Source: Carposina sasakii (Eukaryota; Arthropoda; Insecta; Lepidoptera; Carposinidae). From it: DNA of 64,000 bases. Below are positions 1 to 12,037 of this stretch, piece by piece. How positions within the stretch are numbered: position 1 is the first letter of the stretch; every line of letters begins with the position of its first letter. Made by a program: the position numbers and the translations under genes. The DNA lies in assembly GCA_014607495.2 (NCBI GenBank), contig CP053157.1:6138001-6202000 (forward strand), given 5' to 3'. Below the pieces are notes generated by a model. The model had not been told where the DNA came from. It did no database searches and worked only from the letters and a program-made list of their open reading frames with translations.

Positions 1-676
1 GAAGAAGAAGATAGAAATAATAATATTATTTATATCACCCAGAGGTATATTGTTAGTACTACGTACGTACTATAAAGTCGTATCAACTAACCTTGACATA
101 GAGGTAAATTTCGCTATCGGTTCGATAATATTGTTATCGGCGTTTATTACCTCATGATGTGTGTCATGATAACGAGCTTGCCTGTAAACCCGCCATAATA
201 TTCCGCATTTGTTTAACCGCTATAATTTTCCGCATTTGTTTTATTTTCGGTAGTTATGTTACGTTTATGGTTTAAATAGTTAACAAGAAACCTATGTACA
301 GTATTTTTTTTTTTTTTTTTTCTTTTTTTTTTTTAAATGGGGTTTTTACCCACGAGGGTATGTCAGCCCCATTGTATCACCTTATTTTATAAACAGGATA
401 AACATACTATTATTAACCTACTGATGCAGGACTGTGATTAGCTTGCATAACATAATAGCACAAGTAGAAATCGGCTCAGAGAGAATAGTTTGCATGATTC
501 CTACATCGTATTTAGATTTAATGTTTTTATATGGTTTGGCTTTATGAAATTAGATTTTAGGATAATTTTAATTATGTACCTACACAAACATGACATTTGG
601 AGTGTTACCACTTTGGCGTATTTGTATTAAAAATAGTGACAAACAGTATGCCATTTTCCGATATTCCCTCTTACAG

Positions 677-1393
677 GCGCAGACTTCACCGCAGCTAAAG
701 GAATCTGCGCCCTCTCGCATTCTCTCTCATCCCGAGGCCAGCCGCTAGTCCTCCTGTCTCCCAGAGAAAGTGTGGCGTCAGTCTTTACGGGAGCCGGTTC
801 CAGTGTAGTTGTGGTGCCATCTGCCGGTGAACTGGACAATGTTTTGCAAGGTAACACATAGATGGCGCTTATAATAACGAGTGGTTTGTTACTTTAGTCC
901 TCTAGTCTCCCAGAGAGTGTCGCCTCAGTGTTCACCGGAGCGGTTCCAGTGTAGTTGTGGTGCCATCTGCCCGTGAACTGAACACTGTTTTGCAATGTAA
1001 AACATAGATGGCGCTTATAAAAACTATGTCTATTAAGCTAGTCTCCCAGATAGAGTGGTAGGTCTGGTATCGTTAGTTGTGGTGCCCTCTGCCAGCGAGT
1101 AGTTTTGCGGAGTAAAACATGCATATCTCCTATAAGAATGATGTCTATGGACATTGTGTTGTGCGATATTAATTTAGTTTTCCATTTTCTTCACAGAGCT
1201 AACCGGCCAAATTCCAATGCCAGTTCTAAACAGCAACCGAAAGAATATAACACCGCCACCTACCTACGCATCTCTGACGCAGCTAGATGATGAGGTCCCG
1301 GATATAGTATTTACAGAACCTCAGAACCAAACGCCGTTACTTACAAGCAAAGAACACTCCAAATCTCTGAGTAACATTGTCCATGACACGTGA
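677..1393 (+). CDS. SLC26-type anion transporter, last two coding exons (STAS domain), partial
   Basis: Two exons join in frame. Exon A (677-850) follows a pyrimidine-rich acceptor ending ttacag and precedes the donor gtaaca. Exon B (1197-1393) follows ttcttcacag and ends at TGA 1391-1393. Exon A ends with one base of a codon and exon B supplies the other two. Exon A encodes ADFTAAKGI, then SRGQ and later SVASVF, which matches the helix-strand core of the STAS domain at the cytoplasmic C-terminus of SLC26/SulP sulfate-anion exchangers. In that family the DFTAAKGI segment is the conserved nucleotide-facing loop. Exon B encodes a hydrophilic tail of about 64 residues with a PPPTY motif that could bind WW domains. 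The transmembrane part must lie left of the window. STAS assignment is from recognition of the motif; substrate is unknown. The intron holds degenerate copies of exon A. Confidence 0.75.
748..1143 (+). repeat. Decayed tandem triplication of the 3' half of the STAS exon
   Basis: Three head-to-tail units begin at about 748, 897 and 1037. Unit 1 is the functional end of exon A plus its donor site. Unit 2 (897-1026) keeps ctcccagagagtgt, the stretch ggttccagtgtagttgtggt, and the post-exon sequence catagatggcgctta, but it has indels and stop codons. Unit 3 (1037-1143) is more eroded. The donor gtaac has become gtaaa in unit 2 and unit 3, with the preceding base also altered. The extra units are intronic and non-coding. 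Confidence 0.8.
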
Positions 1394-3094
1394 TCCAAGT
1401 CTGAATTAGCTGTAAGTAGAATGTATTGTAGATAGTCAATTTGTAGTTCCAGTGCAGTTAGTAGTTCTTGATCGGTCCGTTAGATGGCGTGGCAATGATA
1501 GTGAAGTTTCGATCTTATTTTCTTAATAATTTTAGTTAATATTTTCAACTTGTTAAATTATTTTGAACAACAGTAAGCCAATTTTGTTTTCCGTTACATA
1601 TCTAATGTGTGAATGCTTTACATGTCTGCCTACATCTGACTAAAAGAGATGATTTGTATGCCGTGTGAAAATTACCTTTTTACCAGTGTGAATATGATTT
1701 CTTTGTGAAGTTTTAGTTTAGTCGTATGTTTAAGAGAAATAGATGTTTAATTTATTAAGCTCAATGAATTATTCCAGTTGAATACAAGTTTATTTTTATT
1801 TACTTATTAATCATATGACAGTGAGAGTACCAAAAGATATATTTATAGTTATTTTTATTATGTTTACTTTTACATTATTTTGCCATAGAAAGTTGGCATA
1901 GCATTATAATGTGTAATAATCAAATTCTTCTTAATTCTTCAAAATCAAAGTGTCTCTCTTTGCACTTTAATATTATATTTTAAAAATTCTATTATTTCTA
2001 AACAAGTGCCGTGAAGTTGTGTGAAGTTTTTGTATAATATGTGTGTACTTGAGCACTTTCGTTTAAACCTAAGTATATTTTTATAAAAGTAACCGATTTT
2101 AGCAACCGATATTGCGATAATTTGCAAATAAATAATCTGAGATTTCATGTTCAATTGATTTTCTACAAAATTTTGGGATCCAAATATCTAACATTCATTT
2201 CGATCGTATTACAATTGGTCGTTAGATCGCCCTCTACTCAATAATTCTTATAAAATTATTTTAAAATCTGTCAAATGTTACTGAACCATGTGCGGTGCTA
2301 GAGTCAAACTATGGTTGCCTATGATAGCGGTGCCGTCATATGGCGGCGGTAGGAACGAAAAAAAAACAGCAGTCTTTACGGTGCTGACATGTGAAAGTTC
2401 CTATACGAGTATGACTGCTTTAAAAGGTATATCCTAGGAAACCGAAGCTTGACATATTACGCTGGGCAGCCACTTTAAATAAATGCACAATATACCTATG
2501 TATTGAAATTCATTATAATATTTACTACAAAGGCACTGGGTGTAATGTATGGAAATTGTAGGTACCTGTGTATTACTATTTATTAATATAGTAAGGGTAG
2601 CTATATACATATTTCGTCAGTCGCAATACAACCGTGCTATATTCTAGACCGAGTTTCATTTCTCCATATCCAGTATACCTAAGAGACCTAGATTTCTCAC
2701 TGGGCATTTTAAAACAATAATGTTACCTATTAGTTTTATAAATAGGTTTTATTTTATAGATGATACCAATATTTTTCCTTTGTGCTTTTTTAGAAATACA
2801 ACTTTTTAAACTAATTTTAATTCTTTTACTTTACTTACCTATTCTGTTAGAGATAGCATTGGCCACCTATTTAAAAAAAAATAAGTAAAAATACGGTATT
2901 ATTCAAATAATTTATTTAATATTTTACTAATATAAATCTTAGCACCATAAAATTACGAAGTAGTAAATGCACATCTGACTGATTTCTATAACACTAAAAA
3001 TAATTATATTGAGTATCATTATTATAAATGTTTATTATGTATTTTTGTCCAGTATTATATTTTCAATTTGCTAAATATACATAGCACAAATATA
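1394..3094. other. 3' UTR and intergenic sequence, no further gene seen
   Basis: AT-rich sequence downstream of the transporter stop codon. It has several AATAAA-like words (for example near 2128 and 2476) that could serve as polyadenylation signals. No open frame with coding character, RNA gene or clear repeat boundary was recognised. Confidence 0.5.
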
Positions 3095-3198
3095 GGGGTA
3101 AGCACGAACCTCTCGATAGTCCGTAACGCTAGCGTCAAACTATCAATTCCCATATATTTTGCTAGCGAGTCGTGTAAAAAGGCTCGTGCTTACCTCAG
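3094..3198. mobile_element. Short hairpin MITE (about 100 bp)
   Basis: The ends form an inverted repeat: gtaagcacgaacct near 3100 pairs with ggctcgtgcttac near 3183, separated by about 75 bp. No coding capacity. The flanking duplication is not clear. Confidence 0.5.
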
Positions 3199-3561
3199 TT
3201 ATTTAATTTTGCTGCCTTGATAAATCATGTAAATACCTATAGTACGTTATTCTGTGTTAGCCATGATTTTAACTTGTGAGTGAACTATGTATGCATGAAT
3301 ATCTCTGATGTATATCGGTAGATAGCCAACTATATTGTATTTATTAAAACCATGGTTAACTTTATCTGAGTATAAGAAAGGCACTTGGTTAAAAATCGGT
3401 TCAGTCTCTAAAATGTATAAATAAATATTAACTAAATTTTCTACAAATCAGTTCTTCAAATGTTTAGCTGCTGCTATCACATTTCAAAAGAAAACTTTAG
3501 AAGACTCAAAGTAGGTAAGTACTTCTAGTTATTATTGTTAATTGCTATAGATAGATAAATT

Positions 3562-5428
3562 TTATCTATTGCATGGTGTCTGGAGTTGGAACATGGGCTT
3601 GGAAGCAGTCTTCAGTTTCTCGGAGACAACATGAGCTATCCTGGAGCTGCGTCGCCAGACAAGTTCTCTAGTTCTCTCATGGTTACTGTCGACGCGAACC
3701 TAAGAGGTAAGAATATATATTACGGCTATGCTGATGCGGGGCTTCACTAGAATATAATTTAGTTCTAGTAGTTCTAGCGATATCCTTCCCTGCATATCGT
3801 AAGATTCGACGAAGGAACTCAAGGGCGCTCTCTCACAAGATAAACTAGCAACTTGTCACTGACTTTTTAAACTGGCCCCGCTCTGGAAAACGAGGCTGTA
3901 GGATCTCTTTCATGATCTGGCAGTTGTAAAAACTCCATTTTGGGAATACAGCTGTGTAATTTAAGGAACATAACTGTTTTATATGTCTAATATTGTAGGT
4001 ATGTATGATTGTTCTGTAGTCGGTTCAGTCAATGGGGAACGTCTAGTTATGTTTGTGGGCATGTACCTACCTGTTTTGGCTGCAGTACTTTAATAGAGTG
4101 TAAAGTGGCAACTCCCTGTGCATCCACTCTCAAAGTGAGCTTTCCAGTCATTTCAGCTGTAGTTGCTGTTGCTGATTTTAGCTCTTTCTTAGCTCCGCGA
4201 CCAACCTGAAAACAGAAGTTTATTTGGACCATTCCATAATAGTCTACCGTTTGCATGCATGCATGTTCCCATTTTTCACATAGACCTAAATACACGTGCT
4301 GTAACATAATAATAATTATACAATTCGTGAAGTGACTGTTGTGGAATTTATACCAACAGCAATGGAAGCATGGTCAGAAACGGATTGCGAATGTGAGTGG
4401 CATTATAGTTACTACTGCAACAATAGTTGTGCGACGCATATAAAGTCTAAATATTTGGTAGTTAATAAACCTATTTCGCCATTTAATTCCACTAAGGGCC
4501 GATTTTTCCAAACGTCAGATAGCTAATCAGAGGAATAAAGTTGATGCTGTCTCTATTATGATCACGTTTTAGAGAAAGACAGCATCAACTTTATTCCTCT
4601 GATAGGCTATCTGAGGTTTGGAAAAATCAGCCCTAAAATACTTAAATTCTATAGGTATTTCCCTATAAATTCCTGCGATCTTTTCTATAAGTAGGTACAT
4701 TATTAAAGAATAACCTATCCACTTGTACTGATTTATTTTTTTAAATAAAAAAATACCTCTTTCTCTACTCTTAAAATCAGTGGACCAACCGCGAAATTGC
4801 TCTTAATATTTGTATGACCTGTCAGTATAGTGACTGCAACATCTCCAGTCCTTCTCAATGACGATAAACCATACAGAGTTCCTCTCGCTCTAGGCTTACT
4901 CTTCTCACTCTTCAATTTATTTTTTGTCGCCGGTTTCTTAGTCGTAGTTGCAGGCTTAGATACAGGTTTTTTAGGCTTCGTTGCTTTGGTAGGAGCTTTA
5001 GGCTTAGTTGTAGTTGGCTTGGCTTTAGAATTGGCTACTGCATCCTTTTTAAGAGCCCTAGACTCAGCTGATACGTTCTTATCTGGCTGATCCATACTTT
5101 GTTTAAATTCTCGTCTTTGTCTTCAATTTTCTTAATTTTTTCAACGATTTCGTTTTGAGCTAGTTTGTCCTTGTTTTCATCAGCACTGCCAGCTCTTGCT
5201 GCGTTCTTCTTTTTAGTGCTGGTTTTCCTAAACAAATAAGTCTTGTAAACATAATTAATATTGTAAGATGTGCATTACATGTAATTAACCGCACATACAG
5301 TAAATAGATCGGTGGGTCAGACAGACCAAATTATCATAAAAACTAACTAATATTTTTTTTAAACGAAAAACCGACTTCCTCCCATTACTCGAGCTACTAA
5401 GTAAAATTTTACTAAAGGAATATATAAT

Positions 5429-5511
<83 letters not shown>

Positions 5512-6583
5512 TATATATATATGCGTTAAGCCTGTACACGTTTAGAAGACATAATATTGTCAGATATTATATGCCAGCAAATGATTAAATAGGCCACATG
5601 ACAAAAGAGAGAAATGACTAGGCTTTGAAACTTTACGTCTGACAATATATAAGCAACATATAATTACACTCCTTCTTCCCGCCCTGTTCCCAATCATTTG
5701 GGGTCGGTGCAATATGTAGGTACTCTTCTTTCATTCATCCCTATCATCCGTCATCTCGTTATTCTCATGTCTACCTCTTCCTCTATAACCATCTTACTTC
5801 GGACACGGCTTAATGCAACATATAATTACACGACTTAACACAATTATCTTCATCTTCATAAGCCTATTGCAGTCCACTACTGGACGTAGGCTTCCCCTGC
5901 CATAGGGGATTTTGTTACTAAAAAGTTCCACTATCTGTTTTTCGGCGGCTCCATCATCAGACCCTCGTTTCCTTTATATTATGCGTAGCTGACCAAAATT
6001 CTCTATAAAAATCTAAAAACGGACTACTCGTGCCTATTATATTTGAGGATATCCCTAGATTCCTTAGAGATTCCATCATCAGATGTTATGTTTTATATGT
6101 AGGTGATCAAAACGCTCAGTAAAAGTATAAAACAGACTACATGTGCCTACAATATTCGAGGATTGCCCTCGATTTATCCAAGATTCCATCATCAGATCCT
6201 GATGTGGTGAATATGGGACCAACCTCGAAGTATACCATGACCAACTATAAAAAAAAATGAAATCGGTTCATAAATGACGGAGTTCTGAGGCACATAAAAA
6301 ATAATAATAAAAAAAAACCATACAGACGAATTGATAACCTCTCTTTTTGAAGTCGGTTAAAAATAGGCTTATATCTTACCTTTTGTGGGTCTTCGGCTTA
6401 TTCTTCTTAGGTTTCGAACTCTTCTGGTAGCATCAATAGGCTGTAGTTTTACGTTGACAGGATCATATGACTGTCTCAAGATATCGTTCATTTTCTCAAG
6501 AATGTTGTCGACAAACTTGTTGTATTTGACAATGTATGCTGCTGGAACGGGAGGCGGCGGCTTCGTCTCGTCGTCGAAAGCAC
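3562..6583 (-). CDS. Group-7 allergen-like (BPI/LBP fold) lipid-binding protein gene, 4 exons seen, frame broken
   Basis: Exons on the minus strand are 6583-6380, 5227-4757, 4205-4071 and 3699-3562 (TAA 3564-3562). The last two introns are phase 0 with standard GT/AG borders, and the protein reads straight through those three exons. Exon 1 encodes YNKFVDNILEKMNDIL and SYDPV. Exon 2 encodes a Lys/Pro/Thr/Ala-rich stretch followed by LYGLSSLRRTGDV. The LxGLSxxxRTGDV pattern is characteristic of insect Grp7_allergen (Der p 7-like, JHBP-related) secreted lipid-binding proteins. The low-complexity basic stretch of about 60 residues is an unusual insertion. Exon 2 is not open in one frame: its 5' part (5227 to about 5100) reads in one frame and its 3' part in another, and neither matches the phase left by exon 1. 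It may be a pseudogene, an assembly indel or a missed splice. A signal-peptide exon was not found to the right. Confidence 0.6.
3778..3955. repeat. Dispersed repeat copy 1 (partner at 35766-35945)
   Basis: Shares an extended diverged alignment with 35766-35945: ccttccctgcatatcgtaag against ccttccgtgcatgttgtaag, then gaaggaactc, cttgtcactgactttt and atctctttcatgat. The preceding word atgcggggcttcactag recurs inverted near 11610. Confidence 0.6.
4495..4634. mobile_element. Long-hairpin MITE (140 bp)
   Basis: A near-perfect palindrome with arms of about 60 bp each. The left arm starts agggccgatttttccaaac; the right arm ends gtttggaaaaatcagccct. Inner arm sequence includes gaggaataaagttgatgctg and its complement. 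A short loop sits around 4560-4568. A transcript would fold into a long hairpin. It lies between exons 2 and 3 of the group-7-like gene, so it is carried in that gene's intron. Confidence 0.8.
5422..5522. repeat. (AT)n microsatellite
   Basis: About 100 bp of almost uninterrupted AT dinucleotides. It produces a spurious open frame of alternating Tyr-Ile on the minus strand. Confidence 0.95.
5843..5915 (-). repeat. SINE tail fragment
   Basis: Contains agcctattgcagtccactac and tggacgtaggcttcccctgc. This is the reverse complement of the tail of the SINE-like repeat at 12893-13045, which has gcctacgtccagcagtggac and tgcaataggct. Confidence 0.7.
5950..6200. repeat. Three tandem units with 'ccatcatcaga'
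   Basis: Units of about 113-122 bp share tccatcatcaga, a gtaggtgatcaaaa-like word, and gactac(t/a)cgtgcct-like words. They are diverged but clearly homologous. Confidence 0.7.
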
Positions 6584-7097
6584 CTGTGAAATATTTTATC
6601 TTGTCTTATACTTATTCTCTGTAGTTGTATACGTCCCTAGTCGGAATATTTTATTATCTGTGTTGTGTTATGTATGTAGTAATATAAAAATAATTTCTTT
6701 GTAGTACCTATGGTATTTGAGATCGTTGAACTTCTTGGAGTCGTAACATACTTAACTGGTCGTCAGATAACAGAGGAATTTAAGATTCAGAATAGTTGGG
6801 TTGGGACCTAAAAATAGGTATACAAATTCATACAATTTGAGACATAAATCGAAATGTTTATTTTGACTGATATAGTAGATAGTATGAACATATTTCTCAA
6901 CTTCTGAGAAATGTTTAAAAAACATTACATTTTTAGTCTTGTGGCCAAGCTTTATTATGAGTTATTTTCATTGCATTTCGCTTAACATTGGGTATGTTAA
7001 GTTTCGATACACCCCGTATCATATTTAAAAGTTGATAACCGTGTACCTACCCACCTATGTATGTCCCCTATGGACACCAAAACGGCTTATTTACAAA

Positions 7098-7355
7098 TAA
7101 TTTAAAAAATCCAAAAACCGGACTGCTTAAAAACTGAAAAGAAAAAAAACAAGCACTTATATGTCCGGTGGGCTAGAATTCTATAATATTATTATGGAAT
7201 GAATACTATTGAAGAACATAAAATATTTTTCTAATGATCATACATAACACAACAACTGAACAGCCAGGATCCATTGAAATACTAGTGGCTGTCGGAGTTT
7301 AGAATTCTATAATTTTCAGTTTTTAAGCAGTCGGGTTTTTGGATTTTTTAAATTA
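7098..7355. mobile_element. MITE with 43-bp terminal inverted repeats
   Basis: Arms 7098-7140 and 7313-7355 are reverse complements with one visible mismatch (ccgg against cccg). Inside, agaattctataat occurs twice in direct orientation just internal to the arms. The element is 258 bp with no coding capacity, so it is a non-autonomous DNA transposon. Confidence 0.85.
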
Positions 7356-7974
7356 TGTTTTTTTTTTTTTACTTTTTGTTATAAGTACCTAGCTACTAAT
7401 AGGTACGCTTCAAGAAACATGCTCGGCAGCAAGAAGTTTTCGTCTTGCTACTGTCTAAAAACTTATATGTAAATATAAACTTATATGAGGAATCGATTGA
7501 CGTATGAATCATAAAAATCGGCCGAGGCGTTTGGTCTGTGTAGTGCTTCAAAGAAACATACAAACATATATAGGCTGTTAAACACAATACCACTCCTTTG
7601 CGTTGCGCAGTCGGGTAAAAATTGTAAAGTGACACAATTCCTATTCTTTTTATGTAAATTCTTACCAATAATATATTTTTAATTAATTATAAAGGCACAG
7701 TAACCACATTGGTACAGATCTAGATTTAGACCGTCTTTATAATACTTACTCTCAAAAACTTTCATTATCTACGATAAGTTCTATCATAACTTATAATGAA
7801 TTTCATTGTTCTTCGGTCGTTATGTACGCATATTATCTTTCTTTGCGAATTATTCGAGTGTAACTGATGTATCTTTTTTATATTGATAATGACTGTCTAC
7901 ATACACCGTTATAATGGTTGTAGCTGTGCTTTATCGTAATAGCTTAATCTTTTATGGATCGTTTTTTTTAATAG

Positions 7975-8110
7975 CCTATACCATGTCCCACTGCCGGGCA
8001 AAGGCCTCCCCCATTTGAGCCCACACTTGTCTTGTTCCTGCTATAGTGGCCCAATCTGGCAGAAACTTATCCAGATCGTCCCTCCATCTTCTCCTAGGTC
8101 TTCCCCTACG
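7975..8110 (-). pseudogene. Fragment of a non-LTR retrotransposon RT, C-terminal tail
   Basis: The minus strand reads GRPRRRWRDDLDKF, then PDW, then EAFARQWDMV and a stop. This is the C-terminal motif (R-R-W-x-D-D-L ... FAxQWD) of many insect RTE/R4-like non-LTR reverse-transcriptase ORFs. Only the last 45 or so codons remain, as expected of a 5'-truncated insertion. Confidence 0.75.
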
Positions 8111-8115
8111 CCGGT

Positions 8116-9484
8116 ATCTAAAGTTAATTGTGCATCTCTTATGAATATTATATTATGAATATTATCTCACTCGGGTGAAATTTTTATCATTTTCTTAATA
8201 ATATTTAACTCTTTAGTCTTAAGTTAGACAAACTTTATACAAGAATACTTTTTAATAATCATAATAAATTCCATTTACGCATCCGACTCATGGATCTCAA
8301 AGCCATATGGTTTGCACTACTAATGTAGCAAAAAACAAAAGCGTAAGCATAGAGTTTCTAAAGTATCTAAGAATTTGTTAATGTAATTTCACACCGCAAC
8401 CGCGTTTGAATTGAGATCGGTATTTCTACGATGTTAAGTGTACATTGTGCTAGTCAATCCTGTAAACGATATCTTTCGCGGTTTAGAAAGTACCAAACTA
8501 TTTATTAATTTTCCAATTATACATGAAGTAATTATCCATTTAAGCTTTTTTGGCCACTTATGTAGAGAATGTAATTAATAACATGAATCACTTCTATAAA
8601 CTTCATTTCAATACCTATATAACGATAATTTTATGTTTGCGTGTCTAAGTACTTTCTTCATAACGATTGTCTACTGATCTATTGCAGATTTAAAAGCGTA
8701 ATTTATTCTTTCACTTTTGTTTACTATATAAAATATCATTGTATTCAGGAAACTTCCTTACTTAACCGCGGTCGGTAACCACAATCATATCGCTTCCATT
8801 ATATATATAATCTTTGTCATGATTAATCTTCGTTTGTAATAAGGACATTGACTTAACCAGTAACTTATTTTAGACTTAATAGTAATCCTTATTATCCCAC
8901 TGCAGTTAAAACATTACGTAAGAATCAAAAGATCCGTCTCGTTCATTAATATTATCAATAAGAAAGCAAAGAGTCAGTCTATTAAATCCATTTGTCTCGA
9001 GTCTACATCCGGCTCGGCCCTGTTTAACGATCTCATTCGTCCATAAAGTCAACTTGCCAAATTTGTAGAGAGCTCGAAACGGGGAAACTTCATTAGCAAA
9101 CAATTTCTCTTTTAGGTGACGCAACATTGCCATTTCGCCAAACTATTCGTATGTTACCTTGTCTTCTTGAATGTTGACCAATATAATAATAAGTATTTTT
9201 GAATAATTCATTAGATAACATTTAAATCTGATCACGTTATTGTGGCACGCGAACGAGTAACTGTATCGGACTCGTGCCCCGGTTGAATTGTAATACCTAC
9301 TTACAATTAATACGACCAGTCAACGGTGGATTTTCTATTTTCCACACGTAAAAGAAACTGCGTGCCAAGCTAGGCACATTCAAAGAAATCTAATTATGGC
9401 ATACATACGTATAGATAAGTAATACCTACAGAACGCGATGCAATATGTTCTGTTATTAACTTTTCATATGATAACTTATCTTTT
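8116..9484. other. No gene seen
   Basis: AT-rich non-coding sequence up to the assembly gap. Short open frames here have no recognisable domain. Confidence 0.4.
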
Positions 9485-9984
9485 NNNNNNNNNNNNNNNN
9501 NNNNNNNNNNNNNNNNNNNNNNNNNNNNNNNNNNNNNNNNNNNNNNNNNNNNNNNNNNNNNNNNNNNNNNNNNNNNNNNNNNNNNNNNNNNNNNNNNNNN
9601 NNNNNNNNNNNNNNNNNNNNNNNNNNNNNNNNNNNNNNNNNNNNNNNNNNNNNNNNNNNNNNNNNNNNNNNNNNNNNNNNNNNNNNNNNNNNNNNNNNNN
9701 NNNNNNNNNNNNNNNNNNNNNNNNNNNNNNNNNNNNNNNNNNNNNNNNNNNNNNNNNNNNNNNNNNNNNNNNNNNNNNNNNNNNNNNNNNNNNNNNNNNN
9801 NNNNNNNNNNNNNNNNNNNNNNNNNNNNNNNNNNNNNNNNNNNNNNNNNNNNNNNNNNNNNNNNNNNNNNNNNNNNNNNNNNNNNNNNNNNNNNNNNNNN
9901 NNNNNNNNNNNNNNNNNNNNNNNNNNNNNNNNNNNNNNNNNNNNNNNNNNNNNNNNNNNNNNNNNNNNNNNNNNNNNNNNNNNN
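9485..9984. other. Assembly gap (500 N)
   Basis: Exactly 500 unspecified bases, the round size typical of a scaffold gap placeholder. Any open frame crossing it is an artefact. Confidence 1.
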
Positions 9985-11654
9985 CGGCGAAAAACTTAGT
10001 GCTGTTGCACTGGAGAAAACTTCTGTAAAGGAAAATTCACATATAAGACATATACCTTTTTATTTATTTATCTATATCCCACGTTGGATAGCCCGGATAG
10101 ATCAGCGTCACAAATTTTTCATTACAAGTATATTTTTCTACATCTCGTAAGAATTATTTTCATACGGAACATGTATTTTAATATTTATGACTGTTTTGTG
10201 GCTAAAAAAAATATTTATTATGCATAGATCCTTTAAGGTACTACCATTGTAACAAACAACTTTTACACTTTATATATTATGGCTGTTCAACATTGTTTAC
10301 CTATAATAAAAAAAAACAATCAATCTTATAAGTACTAATCATCTCCGATTATAGCTATAGCTACTATAAAAGGCCATTATCATTTTCAACCTAGAAAAAT
10401 ATAGTAATTTTACGTAGGTATTATTATTAGTATTACAAATGGTACACAACTGTTCCCACAAATGGGGTAGCTCGAACTGCAGGTTGTGAATCTTCCAACC
10501 TTAACATAATCATACCCCGAAGTTGGAAGATAAATACACGAGTTCCCAACATTATTCAACTTAGATTGGAATGAACACCATGACAAAATTAATATCTTAA
10601 AACTTCTATGCTCGGTGCATAAACCCTTTATAGTTTCTGTCACGCTAGTACTCCCAGCGGTGAGCTCAGGTACACGAAATGGGTCGGACTCGGCTAACCA
10701 TTGGCTGCAGATGATAAAATTACAGGGTTCTCTTTTTGGAAAAACTTATGTAAAAACTGAACTTGGTGAACTTTAGGTGTATTTCTTTGATTATTTTTTA
10801 GTACTAATTTCTTTTTTTTCTAAAAATATTTTTTTTTAATTCAATTTAAATCTGAATTTCCAGAAGGATTCCTGCTTGCTATTCCGGGAAAGTTTTTCAT
10901 CTCGAAAAGGTAACTTAATATATTCTATAATTTACACGCCAACAGATACAAGTAGAGTCACAGATATCCACTAATTTCATCAAAAACCGCATTAACTTAT
11001 CCCTCATTCACCAACCAACATATTTTCAACGGGTAAATGTGCTTGAGCTTCCACCTTCGTGTAGGCTCAGAATGACGGGCAACATTTGCGGCCTAATGAA
11101 TGCCCGGCTTTACCCGGCTAGCTCTGTTTGCTAAAACTCCCGACAAGGAATGGGCCGGCCTTAGCTGGACATTAACGTCCACTGTGACATGACAAAACTG
11201 CAGGTTGGAACTTTCTTGGACGGTCCTAATGTTCCTTATACTAACGTTTAGGTTGTTATTGGCTTACTGGTTTTATTCTAGCTTTTAAATCTTTCGAGTT
11301 AGGGTAGGTAGGTTTGCAGGATTTCAAAAGGAACCTTATCCAGAAATATTATATAGGTAAGTATGTACATTTCAAGAAATCCGTGGGACTCGCGAATTGC
11401 GTAAAAGTTTCGAGGTATATGCGTTTTATATTTATTATTTAGCAATGCTTAGCAAACTTTAATCAAAATGGTGCCTGTAAATACTAGTCTCGCAATGTCA
11501 AAATAGATGTAAATGATCAGTTGTTACCTTTACCTGAGAGAATGTTCGAGTTCGTTAATCGACTCTTACCCTATGCACGGAAGGAGATGTAGCTTATATC
11601 AGCTTCTAGTGAAGCCCCGCATCGTCACATAGCCTCTTTAAATTAATCTTTATA
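9985..11654. other. No gene seen
   Basis: Non-coding sequence. The stretch tgttcccacaaatggggtag near 10451 resembles tgttcccgaaatagggtaga near 31273, so at least part is dispersed repeat. Confidence 0.4.
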
Positions 11655-12037
11655 CAGGGTGTTTTTTTGTGGCCACCTTTAACGAAGGGTACGTACTCTA
11701 TACATGAAATAAAGTAAGTTTATGCCAAAAAAAATGCTGGGAAAAAAAATTTTTTTTTTGATTTTTTTTTTTAAATTCCTTGGTCGTGCGAAATTTATAG
11801 TGTCTAGTGTTTATGTTAGTTTTTTTATAGACAGATATTAATTATTTTTCGTGAAAAAATCCTGCTACGCGCGTCTATGTGCATTTATGCAGAAAAACGC
11901 AGTCTATTTACTCAACTTTGGACCCTAATATTTTGGAAACCAAACACTTCCCAGGTATGCTTCCATGGAGAAAAATGATCTTGATGATGAGGAGATTCCG
12001 TAGTTTTCGGGAACGTTGACGACCAAAAATCATCCTG
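11655..12037. mobile_element. Mariner-type MITE with cagggtg ends and TA target site, copy 1
   Basis: Begins cagggtgtttttttgtgg and ends ccaaaaatcatcctg, flanked on both sides by TA (11653-11654 and 12038-12039). It is 383 bp and non-coding. A second copy lies inverted at 26015-26395 and a diverged relative at 28382-28757; all share a 'ttcccaggtatgcttccatgg'-like interior. Confidence 0.8.

Larger units (their letters stand above)
5364..6360. repeat. Composite lepidopteran repeat bounded by inverted 'accgacttc' ends
   Basis: The left end has aaaaaccgacttcct (near 5367) and the right end has tttttgaagtcggttaaaa (6343-6360). Inside are the AT microsatellite, a repeat fragment at 5671-5790 (cctgttcccaatcatttggg), a SINE tail at 5843-5915, and three tandem units of about 115-120 bp with ccatcatcaga near 5951, 6073 and 6186. 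I know the ccatcatcaga and gaagtcggtt words as recurrent lepidopteran repeats; that the two ends bound one element is inference. It lies in intron 1 of the group-7-like gene. Confidence 0.5.

Noticed and set aside
5285..5539. 84-codon minus-strand open frame of repeated Tyr-Ile
   Set aside because: It is a translation of the AT microsatellite.
9438..10028. 196-codon open frame
   Set aside because: Most of it is the 500-N assembly gap.
10860..10915. Possible 45-55-base exon between cag at about 10862 and gtaact at about 10909
   Set aside because: Splice-like borders exist but there is no neighbouring exon or recognisable protein to support it.
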